Positions 6,159-12,183 of a stretch of DNA of 17,132 nt are shown here, piece by piece (positions within the stretch are counted from its first letter, which is position 1; the number at the start of each line of letters is the position of its first letter). The stretch covers positions 1 through 17,132 of the forward strand of contig NZ_CAKPXS010000037.1 in assembly GCF_934202235.1 (NCBI RefSeq), in the 5' to 3' direction. Below the pieces are notes generated by a model that was not told where the DNA came from, made no database searches, and saw nothing but the letters and a program-made list of their open reading frames with translations. Source of the stretch: an uncultured Limosilactobacillus sp. (GTDB lineage: Bacteria; Bacillota; Bacilli; Lactobacillales; Lactobacillaceae). A program made the position numbers and the translations under genes.

Positions 6159-6722
6159 ATGACAAGCAAAAAGCGGCCCACATGGGCGGAACAAAACGAT
6201 AAGATGAGAGAATACTACGACCATTACTGGGGGTTCCCGCTTCACAATGACCACCAGCTCTTTGAGTTATTTTCCTTGGAAATTTTTCAGGCGGGGCTGA
6301 GCTGGAATGGCGTTTGGCAGAAAAGAGCGGCCCTGCGGCGGGCGTTTGCTGACTTCCAGATTAACCGGGTGGCCGCAATGGACCACGATGACTTCTTACG
6401 GTTGATGAGGAACCGCTCAATTATTCGCAACCAGCGAAAGATTTTGGCGACTATCCATAACGCCCAGGCAGCTCAACAAATCAAACGGCAACGGAGAATC
6501 GGTTTTGCTGAATATTGTTGGCAGCTGGTTGATAACATCCCGCAACCGTCACCGGTTGGCGAGGGTGAAGACCTCCCGCCACAGACAGTCTTGTCGAAAA
6601 GGGTCAGCCAGCAACTGCACCGTGATGGTTTTAGTGGTGTCGGTCCGGTGGTGGCAATGAGCTTCTTGTGTGCTAGTGGAATGATCGATGTTCGTCAGCA
6701 GAAAAATTCAAAAAAGTGTTGA
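6159..6722 (+). CDS. tag: DNA-3-methyladenine glycosylase I (Tag), divergent zinc-ligand-free form
   Basis: This 187-residue base-excision enzyme would remove 3-methyladenine from alkylated DNA. The Tag core is clear: YYDHYWGFPLHNDHQLFE, then LEIFQAGLSW with E41 and W49 matching the E. coli substrate-pocket residues E38 and W46, IIRNQRKI near 88-95, and LHRDGFSGVGPVVAMSFL for the last helices. E. coli Tag binds zinc through C4, H17, H175 and C179. Here the equivalents are P7 and Y20, and the C-terminal DHxxxC segment is replaced by IDVRQQKNSKKC, so all four ligands are missing. ATG 6159 follows GAGGGGTGA (6145-6153); the GTG at 6150 lies inside that site. The stop codon overlaps the -35 of the next promoter. 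Confidence 0.85.
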   Translation: MTSKKRPTWAEQNDKMREYYDHYWGFPLHNDHQLFELFSLEIFQAGLSWNGVWQKRAALRRAFADFQINRVAAMDHDDFLRLMRNRSIIRNQRKILATIHNAQAAQQIKRQRRIGFAEYCWQLVDNIPQPSPVGEGEDLPPQTVLSKRVSQQLHRDGFSGVGPVVAMSFLCASGMIDVRQQKNSKKC

Positions 6723-6747
6723 CATCATTTTCAAGATTCGCTATTAT
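6719..6747 (+). promoter_or_regulatory. Promoter of the metNIQ operon
   Basis: TTGACA (6719-6724), a 17-base spacer and TATTAT (6742-6747) give a near-consensus promoter. The -35 overlaps the stop codon of tag. Transcription should start near 6754, at the foot of the T-box leader. Confidence 0.85.
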
Positions 6748-6753
6748 AGCATC

Positions 6754-7044
6754 AATCAAATATTAAAGTTTGCTGAGAACAGATGAGTAATCTTTCACAA
6801 ACCGTTAACAGAAAGCGCGGTCGATGAAAAAGTGCACGGAATGGAAAGATGAAGATGGTCTGGGAGCAGGCAGCGTGGTGAGCAATTGCAAACCGCGCAT
6901 GGGAGAGCCCATTATTGCTCAACGGTTTGCGACTGAGTTGTGAACTGGTGAAGGCTGTTTGCCGAGAGACAAGCAGTGAAAATGGGTGGTAACACGTTAA
7001 TTAACGTCCCTGTTGTTTCAAGCGTTGAAGCAGCAGGGATTTTT
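6754..7044 (+). promoter_or_regulatory. Methionine-specific T-box leader of metNIQ
   Basis: The leader reads uncharged tRNA-Met to let transcription continue. Stem I can be built by eye. TGCT (6771-6774) pairs with AGCA (6865-6868). CAGA (6780-6783) pairs with TCTG (6859-6862). The S-turn AGTA is at 6786-6789, and ATCTTTC (6790-6796) pairs with GAAAGAT (6844-6850). The apical AGAAAG and GATGAAA elements lie between. The opposite loop reads GAAG-ATG-G, placing specifier ATG (Met) at 6855-6857. Further hairpins fill 6878-6929. The T-box core ATGGGTGGTAACACG lies near 6982-6996, and the competing terminator pairs TCCCTG... (7007-7021) with ...CAGGGA (7025-7039), followed by TTTTT. ATG as specifier agrees with the downstream methionine transporter. 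Confidence 0.93.
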
Positions 7045-7075
7045 CTTTGGATTTGTAATGAAAGAGGTTTGGATG

Positions 7076-8134
7076 ATGATCGATTTTAAGGATGTCAGTG
7101 TGACGTTCCACGACAGCGGCAAAGAAGTGCGAGCCGTCAAAAACGTCAGCCTGACAATTGAAGACCAAGATATCTATGGAATTGTCGGTTATTCCGGGGC
7201 CGGAAAAAGCACCCTGGTCCGAACCATCAACCTCCTGCAGGAACCAACCGGCGGGCACGTCCTGGTCAACGGGACGGACTTCACAAAGTTATCGGAAAAG
7301 GAACTTCGTCAGCACCGGCGGAAGATTGGGATGATTTTCCAACACTTCAACTTACTGGAGAGCCTTACGATCTTCGATAACGTTGCGTTTCCGCTCCGCC
7401 ACACCGGCAAGTCCAAGCAGGAGATTAGGAAAAAGGTCAGAGAACTATTAGCACTTGTTGGTCTCGCTGATAAGGAAAAAGTCTACCCGAGCCAGCTCTC
7501 AGGTGGTCAAAAACAGCGGGTCGCGATTGCCCGGGCGCTGGCCAACGATCCGCAAATCCTCCTTAGTGACGAAGCCACAAGCGCGTTGGATCCGAAGACG
7601 ACCCTCCAAATTTTGCGCTTGCTGAAAAAACTGAATAAGCAGCTGGGGCTGACCATCGTCCTCATTACCCACCAGATGGAAGCCGTTAAGGCGGTCTGCA
7701 ATAAGGTGGCGGTGATGGAATACGGTCGGGTGATTGAGCAAGGATCCGCAGCCCAGATCTTCAGTGAACCGCAAGAAAAGCTGACCCAGGAATTCATCCG
7801 GGTGGCGAGCCACGTTGACGAGGCCTTAACGACCCTGCGACAAAGCGACCGTTTCCACTTGGGCAATGACGAACAATTGCTGCAGCTGACTTATAACGGT
7901 ACTAACACCGACCAGCCGCTGATTGCCTCGCTGTTTAGCAACTTTGGCGTGGTTGCCAACATCCTTTACGGAAACGTTGACCTGATTCAAGACGTCCCGC
8001 TGGGAAACTTGATCATCAGTCTCCGTGGCGATTCCACGAAGCGACAAGCCAGCATTGATTACCTAAAGAAGCAGGGGGTTCACGTGACTGAATTATCATT
8101 AAGCACGAGTGACCACCAGCTGGAAGGAGAGTGA
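7076..8134 (+). CDS. metN: Methionine ABC transporter ATP-binding protein MetN
   Basis: This 352-residue ATPase drives methionine import with MetI and MetQ at the membrane. Numbered from ATG 7076: Walker A GYSGAGKST at 38-46, Q-loop Q89, signature LSGGQ at 141-145, Walker B ILLSDE at 161-166 and the switch histidine H199. The C-terminal roughly 80 residues form a NIL (ACT-like) domain, which in E. coli MetN binds methionine and shuts the transporter when internal methionine is high. AAAGAGG (7061-7067) serves either ATG 7073 or ATG 7076; 7076 gives the better spacing and the usual MIDFKDVSV start. Reading farther upstream would run into the T-box terminator. It is first in metN-metI-metQ, four bases before metI. 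Confidence 0.97.
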   Translation: MIDFKDVSVTFHDSGKEVRAVKNVSLTIEDQDIYGIVGYSGAGKSTLVRTINLLQEPTGGHVLVNGTDFTKLSEKELRQHRRKIGMIFQHFNLLESLTIFDNVAFPLRHTGKSKQEIRKKVRELLALVGLADKEKVYPSQLSGGQKQRVAIARALANDPQILLSDEATSALDPKTTLQILRLLKKLNKQLGLTIVLITHQMEAVKAVCNKVAVMEYGRVIEQGSAAQIFSEPQEKLTQEFIRVASHVDEALTTLRQSDRFHLGNDEQLLQLTYNGTNTDQPLIASLFSNFGVVANILYGNVDLIQDVPLGNLIISLRGDSTKRQASIDYLKKQGVHVTELSLSTSDHQLEGE

Positions 8135-8138
8135 TAAT

Positions 8139-8819
8139 ATGGCAAGTTTTATCGCAACGTATTTACCGAACGTAGCAGCGGATCCGCAAAGCTTCGTGAC
8201 AGCGACGGGACAGACCCTGTACATGACCCTGTGGACGTCACTGGTTGCCGGGATTATCGGGTTGCTGGTCGGTGTCTTGTTAGTAGTGACCCGGCCGGGA
8301 GGACTTTACCAAAACAAGCCCTTCTTCCAGGTGCTCGATAAGGTCGTCAACATTGTCCGGGCGATCCCGTTCATTATCCTGCTAGCACTACTGGCAACGG
8401 TCACCCAGCACATTGTTGGGACGACTATTGGGTCAAAAGCCGCCTTGGTGCCGCTGGTTGTTTGTGTGATTCCGTTTTATGGGCGGCAAATCGAAACGGC
8501 CCTGCTAGAAGTTGATCCTGGCGTGGTCGAGGCTGCCCAAGCAATGGGGATTAGCCGGATGGGTATTATTTTCCGTGTTTACCTGCGTGAGGGCCTGATC
8601 AGTATTGTCAGGGTATCAGCACTGACAATTATCAGCCTGATTAGCCTGACGGCGATGGCCGGCGCGGTCGGTGGTGGTGGCCTTGGTGACCTGGCTATTT
8701 CTCAGGGTTACAACCGTTTTGAAAACGATATTACCATCGTCGCGACGTTGCTGATCTTACTGCTGGTATTGATCAGTCAACTGATTTGCAACTTAATCAT
8801 CAAGAAGCTTAGTCATTAA
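8139..8819 (+). CDS. metI: Methionine ABC transporter permease MetI
   Basis: This 226-residue membrane component forms the dimeric methionine channel. About five membrane helices are visible (near 27-50, 72-92, 100-115, 155-175 and 198-222). The cytoplasmic EAA loop that docks on MetN reads EAAQAMGIS starting at residue 131, and the conserved AGAVGGGGLGDLA follows at 174-186. AAGGAGAGTGA, overlapping the metN stop, is its ribosome binding site, and ATG 8139 begins MASFIATYLP. An in-frame ATG at 8109 lies inside metN and has no suitable site. Length is normal for the family. Confidence 0.96.
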   Translation: MASFIATYLPNVAADPQSFVTATGQTLYMTLWTSLVAGIIGLLVGVLLVVTRPGGLYQNKPFFQVLDKVVNIVRAIPFIILLALLATVTQHIVGTTIGSKAALVPLVVCVIPFYGRQIETALLEVDPGVVEAAQAMGISRMGIIFRVYLREGLISIVRVSALTIISLISLTAMAGAVGGGGLGDLAISQGYNRFENDITIVATLLILLLVLISQLICNLIIKKLSH

Positions 8820-8840
8820 TTACGAGAGGGGATCATCAAT

Positions 8841-9689
8841 ATGAAGTTTAAAAAGTTATTATTAGGTGCTGCCACCTTTGTGGCTGTTGCTGGCTTGACT
8901 GCCGTTTTTAGTTTGGACCACCAGGAAGTTGCCCATGCCGCTGACAAGACGGTCAAGATTGGGCTGACTGGTTCTAACGAAACGCCGGTCTGGAAAAACG
9001 TAGCTTCCCGGCTGAAAAAGCAGGGGATTAACCTGAAGATTGTTACTTTTTCCGATTACAACCAGCCTAACAAGGCGCTGGCCAACGGCGATCTTGATCT
9101 GAATGCCTTTCAAACCAAGATTTTCCTGGATAACTACAATAAGGAACACCACACGCACCTGGTAAGTATTGGTAATACCATCGTTTCACCGCTGGGAGTT
9201 TACTCGAAGAAAGTGAAGTCGATTAAGGCAATTAAGAAGGGCTCCACCATCGCTATTCCTAACGACGCCACCAATGAAGGCCGGGCCCTGCTCTTGCTGC
9301 AGAATGCGGGTTTAATTAAAGTTAAGAATAACTCCAGCAACACGCCAACGCCGAGCGACATTACTAGCAATAAAAAGCATTTGAAGATTAAGACGCTCGA
9401 TGCGTCGCAAACTGCCCGTTCACTGCGTTCCGTCGAAGCATCAGTAATTAACGGTGGGGTGGCTGCCGATGCTGGTCTGAAGCCGGCTAAGGACGCCCTG
9501 ATTCGCGAAAAGCTTAACAAGCAGATTAAGCCATACGTTAACGTGATCGCTGCTAAGAGCAGCAAGAAAAATGACCCGACTTACAAGAAGGTTGTGAAGG
9601 CTTACCAGACTGAAGCAACCAAGAAGGTCATCAACCAAACGAGTAAGGGCGCTGAACTACCAGCCTGGAACAAGTTTGGCAAAAAGTAA
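8841..9689 (+). CDS. metQ: Methionine-binding protein MetQ (NlpA family), without a lipobox
   Basis: This 282-residue substrate-binding protein captures methionine outside the cell and delivers it to MetI. The NlpA/MetQ fold is shown by KIGLTGSNETPVWKNV near residue 39, GDLDLNAFQTKIFLDNYN at about 83-100, and SIKAIKKGSTIAIPNDATNE near 127-146. The N-terminus is a signal peptide: KFKKLLLG, a hydrophobic core to residue 24, then VAHA followed by A34, a type I signal peptidase site. The whole protein contains no cysteine, so it cannot be a lipoprotein as MetQ normally is in Gram-positives. AGAGGGGA before ATG 8841 sets the start. It is last in the operon and ends in a strong terminator. Confidence 0.95.
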   Translation: MKFKKLLLGAATFVAVAGLTAVFSLDHQEVAHAADKTVKIGLTGSNETPVWKNVASRLKKQGINLKIVTFSDYNQPNKALANGDLDLNAFQTKIFLDNYNKEHHTHLVSIGNTIVSPLGVYSKKVKSIKAIKKGSTIAIPNDATNEGRALLLLQNAGLIKVKNNSSNTPTPSDITSNKKHLKIKTLDASQTARSLRSVEASVINGGVAADAGLKPAKDALIREKLNKQIKPYVNVIAAKSSKKNDPTYKKVVKAYQTEATKKVINQTSKGAELPAWNKFGKK

Positions 9690-9711
9690 TGATGAAAAAC
9701 AAGAAGATAAT

Positions 9712-9742
9712 AAAAAGACGCTGTTTGAAACAGCGCCTTTTT
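9712..9742. terminator. Bidirectional terminator of metNIQ and the convergent gene
   Basis: AAAAAG (9712-9717) and CGCTGTT (9719-9725) pair with AACAGCG (9729-9735) and CTTTTT (9737-9742) around one A-C mismatch and a TGA loop. T-rich tails on both strands let it end both metQ and the minus-strand gene at 9760-10485. Confidence 0.92.
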
Positions 9743-9759
9743 ATTATTATTTAGTTAAC

Positions 9760-10485
9760 CTAGCTCCAGTAGGTTAGGATAATGACCAGCATTTCGGTGA
9801 AGGATACGACGGCCATCTGCTTATCCAGGTCACCTCGTTGCTGCATCACGAACCAGCTGACGACGATGATGATCACAGCAATAATTACTGGTAATTTTAG
9901 GGAACGGAGACAGAGGCAAGCAATAGCCAGTCCACCGGTGAGGAGCTGGTCAATCATCCGCCGGCTGCGACGACTAACGAAGGGAACAGTTTGGTAGAAC
10001 AAGACGATGGCAAAGAGGGGAAGCAGTTCTTTCAGGTACGAGCCGGCAACAAAGCCAGTGGTCAAACGCACCAGAGCAATCGGAATACTAAAACAGAAGG
10101 TAATGCTGTAGGCAATTAATCCCGTTTCAGCGGGGGCGTCCAGCAATCCGAGTTGGATGAGCAGCATCGTTACCGGAAAAAGCACCAAGAGGGCGACCAG
10201 TAACACGTTACCGTGCCAGAGGCCACTGAAGGATAACACGATGGTTGCCACCAAGACGGGCAGGTTGAGTGCCGAGCGGAGGTGGTGCTCATACATCATG
10301 ACAATGGTAAAGGCGGCGAGTAGCTCGTAGAGAAAGAGCGGAGCTAGGTGGATCTTAAATGACGTCGTGCTGACCCCCACGGCATAAGACAGGGGGACGT
10401 ATGACCAGCAGATCATTTGAACGACCACGTTGGGAATAATTAATGGCCAGTCGATGGCCCGCCACTGCGCGGCTAGTTTGTTCAT
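9760..10485 (-). CDS. Multi-pass membrane protein of unknown function
   Basis: I do not recognise this 241-residue protein. It is very hydrophobic, with about seven to eight membrane segments, for example LIIPNVVVQMICWSYVPLSY, LVATIVLSFSGLW, VLLVALLVLFPVTMLLI, LLPLFAIVLFYQTVPF and VIIAVIIIVVSWFVM. The charged loops are short (a cluster at SRRSRRM near 170). No ATPase, kinase or transporter motif is visible. The start is supported by AAAGGAG ten bases before ATG 10485 on the minus strand. It sits between metQ (convergent, shared terminator) and metK (divergent, about 200-base shared control region). That position hints at, but does not show, a link to methionine or SAM metabolism; no methionine switch is seen in its own short leader. 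Confidence 0.85.
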   Translation of the reverse strand: MNKLAAQWRAIDWPLIIPNVVVQMICWSYVPLSYAVGVSTTSFKIHLAPLFLYELLAAFTIVMMYEHHLRSALNLPVLVATIVLSFSGLWHGNVLLVALLVLFPVTMLLIQLGLLDAPAETGLIAYSITFCFSIPIALVRLTTGFVAGSYLKELLPLFAIVLFYQTVPFVSRRSRRMIDQLLTGGLAIACLCLRSLKLPVIIAVIIIVVSWFVMQQRGDLDKQMAVVSFTEMLVIILTYWS

Positions 10486-10521
10486 GTTAAGGAAGCTCCT
10501 TTATTGGTATTCTAAGGCCCT

Positions 10522-10530
10522 ATTATAGCA
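10522..10530 (-). promoter_or_regulatory. Extended -10 promoter of the unknown membrane protein
   Basis: On the minus strand TGCTATAAT is a full extended -10 box with a perfect TATAAT. No convincing -35 lies upstream. The predicted leader is about 30 bases. Confidence 0.6.
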
Positions 10531-10548
10531 GTTATGGCGAGGATGAGG

Positions 10549-10576
10549 TTGCGTTTGATGAGAGGATTGTGATAAT
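10549..10576 (+). promoter_or_regulatory. metK promoter
   Basis: TTGCGT (10549-10554), a 16-base spacer, and an extended -10 TGTGATAAT (10568-10576) precede the SMK box. Transcription should start near 10583. Confidence 0.5.
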
Positions 10577-10596
10577 ATTTTCATCGTTATGAAGCA

Positions 10597-10679
10597 AATT
10601 CCCGATAGGATTCGTGGTCACACGAAGATGCCTTGTAACCGACTATCTACGCAATTAATGCAGAACTAATGGGGGAATT
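10597..10679 (+). promoter_or_regulatory. SMK box (SAM-III) riboswitch of metK
   Basis: This switch binds S-adenosylmethionine and hides the metK ribosome binding site. AATTCCC (10597-10603) pairs with GGGAATT (10673-10679), which includes the Shine-Dalgarno bases. A hairpin follows, TTCGTG (10611-10616) with CACGAA (10621-10626). The diagnostic conserved strand GATGCCTTGTAACCGA runs 10627-10642. All match the Enterococcus SMK pattern as I remember it. The linker between AACCGA and GGGGGAA is long (about 28 bases, 10643-10670), where short versions have only a few. When SAM is scarce, GGGGGAA (10671-10677) is free for ribosomes. Confidence 0.94.
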
Positions 10680-10686
10680 ATTGAAG

Positions 10687-11877
10687 ATGAAAGAACGACA
10701 CTTGTTTACTTCGGAATCGGTTTCTGAGGGACACCCGGATAAGATTGCCGACCAGATTTCTGACTCGCTGCTGGACGCGATGCTAGCACAGGACCCGGAT
10801 TCGCGTTGTGCGATTGAAACGTCAGTCACAACTGGTCTGGTCCTCGTTTTTGGGGAAGTTTCCACTAAGGCGCATGTTAACGTCCAAAAAGTGGTTCGGC
10901 AGACGATCCTGTCACTGGGCTACACGGATGCGAAGTTCGGTTTCGATGGCAAGACCTGTGCAGTCCTGGTCGCATTAGACGAACAGTCACCTGATATTGC
11001 ACAGGGGGTTGATGCGGCATTGGAAAGCCGAGATGAAAATGATGACGACGTCTTGGATAAGATTGGCGCTGGCGACCAGGGACTGATGTTTGGTTATGCG
11101 ACCGACGAGACGCCGGAATACATGCCATTATCATTAGTACTGAGCCACCACTTAATGCAAAAGCAGGCCCAGCTGCGCAAGAGCGGTCAACTGCCGTACC
11201 TGCGTCCAGATGCCAAGGCTGAAGTGACGGTTGAATACGATGAACATGATAAGCCGGTGCGGGTGGACACGGTAGTCCTCAGTACCCAGCATGACCCGGA
11301 AGTGAGCCAGGAACAGTTGCACCAAGATGTTAAGGAGCAGTTGATCAAGAAAGTCATCCCGGCTGAACTGCTGGATGACCAGACCCGCTATCTGATTAAC
11401 CCGACTGGCCGCTTCGTTATTGGTGGTCCCCAGGGGGATGCCGGGCTTACCGGGCGCAAGGTGATCGTTGACACGTACGGTGGAGCTGCCCACCATGGTG
11501 GCGGGGCCTTTTCTGGCAAGGATGCCACGAAGGTGGACCGCTCGGCTAGTTATGCCGCTCGCTATATCGCGAAGAACCTGGTAGCGGCTGGCTACGCGAA
11601 GAAGGCCGAAATTCAAGTTGCCTACGCCATCGGGGTTGCCCAGCCGGTTTCTATCCGGATCGATACTTACGGGACCGGGACGAAGAGTGAATCTGAAATG
11701 ATCGCTGCGGTTCGGAAGGTCTTTGACCTTCGTCCTGCCGGGATTATTAAGATGCTTGACCTCAAGCGGCCAATTTACCGGCAAACCGCCGCTTATGGTC
11801 ACTTTGGCCGCGACGATATTTCCTTGCCATGGGAACAACTGGACAAGGTTGCAGAATTACAAAAGATTCTGGGCTAG
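10687..11877 (+). CDS. metK: S-adenosylmethionine synthase MetK
   Basis: This 396-residue cytoplasmic enzyme makes S-adenosylmethionine from methionine and ATP. Signature motifs are HPDKIADQ at 16-23, the adenosine-binding GAGDQGLMFGYA at 128-139 and the phosphate-loop GGGAFSGKD at 271-279; RSASYAARYIAKN follows. ATG 10687 gives the normal MKERHLFTSE start and lies about 10 bases after the GGGGGAA ribosome binding site inside the SMK box. An in-frame ATG at 10669 lies upstream of that site and is rejected. Length is typical. No terminator is visible after the stop; transcripts may run into the leuS T-box leader, which begins about 50 bases later. Confidence 0.97.
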   Translation: MKERHLFTSESVSEGHPDKIADQISDSLLDAMLAQDPDSRCAIETSVTTGLVLVFGEVSTKAHVNVQKVVRQTILSLGYTDAKFGFDGKTCAVLVALDEQSPDIAQGVDAALESRDENDDDVLDKIGAGDQGLMFGYATDETPEYMPLSLVLSHHLMQKQAQLRKSGQLPYLRPDAKAEVTVEYDEHDKPVRVDTVVLSTQHDPEVSQEQLHQDVKEQLIKKVIPAELLDDQTRYLINPTGRFVIGGPQGDAGLTGRKVIVDTYGGAAHHGGGAFSGKDATKVDRSASYAARYIAKNLVAAGYAKKAEIQVAYAIGVAQPVSIRIDTYGTGTKSESEMIAAVRKVFDLRPAGIIKMLDLKRPIYRQTAAYGHFGRDDISLPWEQLDKVAELQKILG

Positions 11878-11891
11878 TTGGTGCTCAGGAG

Positions 11892-11920
11892 TTGAATTGT
11901 GAACAAAAAGTTGCTAGAAT
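11892..11920 (+). promoter_or_regulatory. leuS promoter
   Basis: TTGAAT (11892-11897), a 17-base spacer and TAGAAT (11915-11920) with an upstream TGC (extended -10) form a good promoter 15 bases after the metK stop. Transcription should start near 11927. Confidence 0.65.
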
Positions 11921-11926
11921 ATAGCC

Positions 11927-12153
11927 ACTTTATTACCGAGAGATAGTAGGAAATCACTCATTATCAGCGACCGCGTGGTTGGTGAGAACGTGGAATGGGT
12001 CTTTTTGAACTGGCTTGGTCAAATTGCCGCTGAAGCACAGTAAGCGGCGACGCTGGTTGCGTTATCGCCGGAGAGTGTCCCGCAGTGCGGGAAAGATAGG
12101 TGGTACCGCGAAAAATCGTCCTGTTGAGCAGCAATGCTCGATGGGGCTTTTTT
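11927..12153 (+). promoter_or_regulatory. T-box leader of leuS, probable CTG (Leu) specifier
   Basis: The T-box core GGTGGTACCGCG (12099-12110) is canonical. Stem I: ACCGAG (11935-11940) pairs with CTTGGT (12014-12019), the S-turn AGTA lies at 11945-11948, and the apex carries GGTTGGTG. The facing loop reads GAA-CTG-G, so the specifier is most likely CTG (Leu) at 12010-12012; TGG one base later is the less likely reading. The terminator pairs 12118-12130 with 12135-12147, with G-T pairs, around a GCAA loop and a run of six T at 12148-12153. Uncharged tRNA-Leu would favour the antiterminator and expression of leuS. Confidence 0.9.
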
Positions 12154-12183
12154 GTTGGTACGAAGAAAAGGAGCGATGAATTA

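Noticed and set aside
6159..6722. Frameshift or truncation in tag to explain the missing C-terminal zinc motif.
   Set aside because: The N-terminal zinc ligands are also missing and the frame is intact to the next promoter, so divergence fits better than a break.
6878..6929. Interleaved inverted repeats that looked like a separate mobile-element end.
   Set aside because: They fit stem II and the pseudoknot region of the methionine T-box.
7013..7072. MetN extended upstream from 7013.
   Set aside because: This part is the T-box terminator hairpin; AAAGAGG points to ATG 7073/7076.
11152..11838. Long minus-strand frame opposite metK.
   Set aside because: It is a shadow of metK, with no ribosome binding site and no recognisable protein.
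12011..12013. TGG (Trp) as specifier of the second T-box.
   Set aside because: The CTG reading, one base earlier, leaves one purine before the basal helix, as in the Met leader, and agrees with leuS downstream. TGG does neither.
12100..12183. LeuRS extended upstream from 12100.
   Set aside because: The segment is the T-box core and terminator; ATG 12184 has AAAGGAG and gives the normal LeuRS start.
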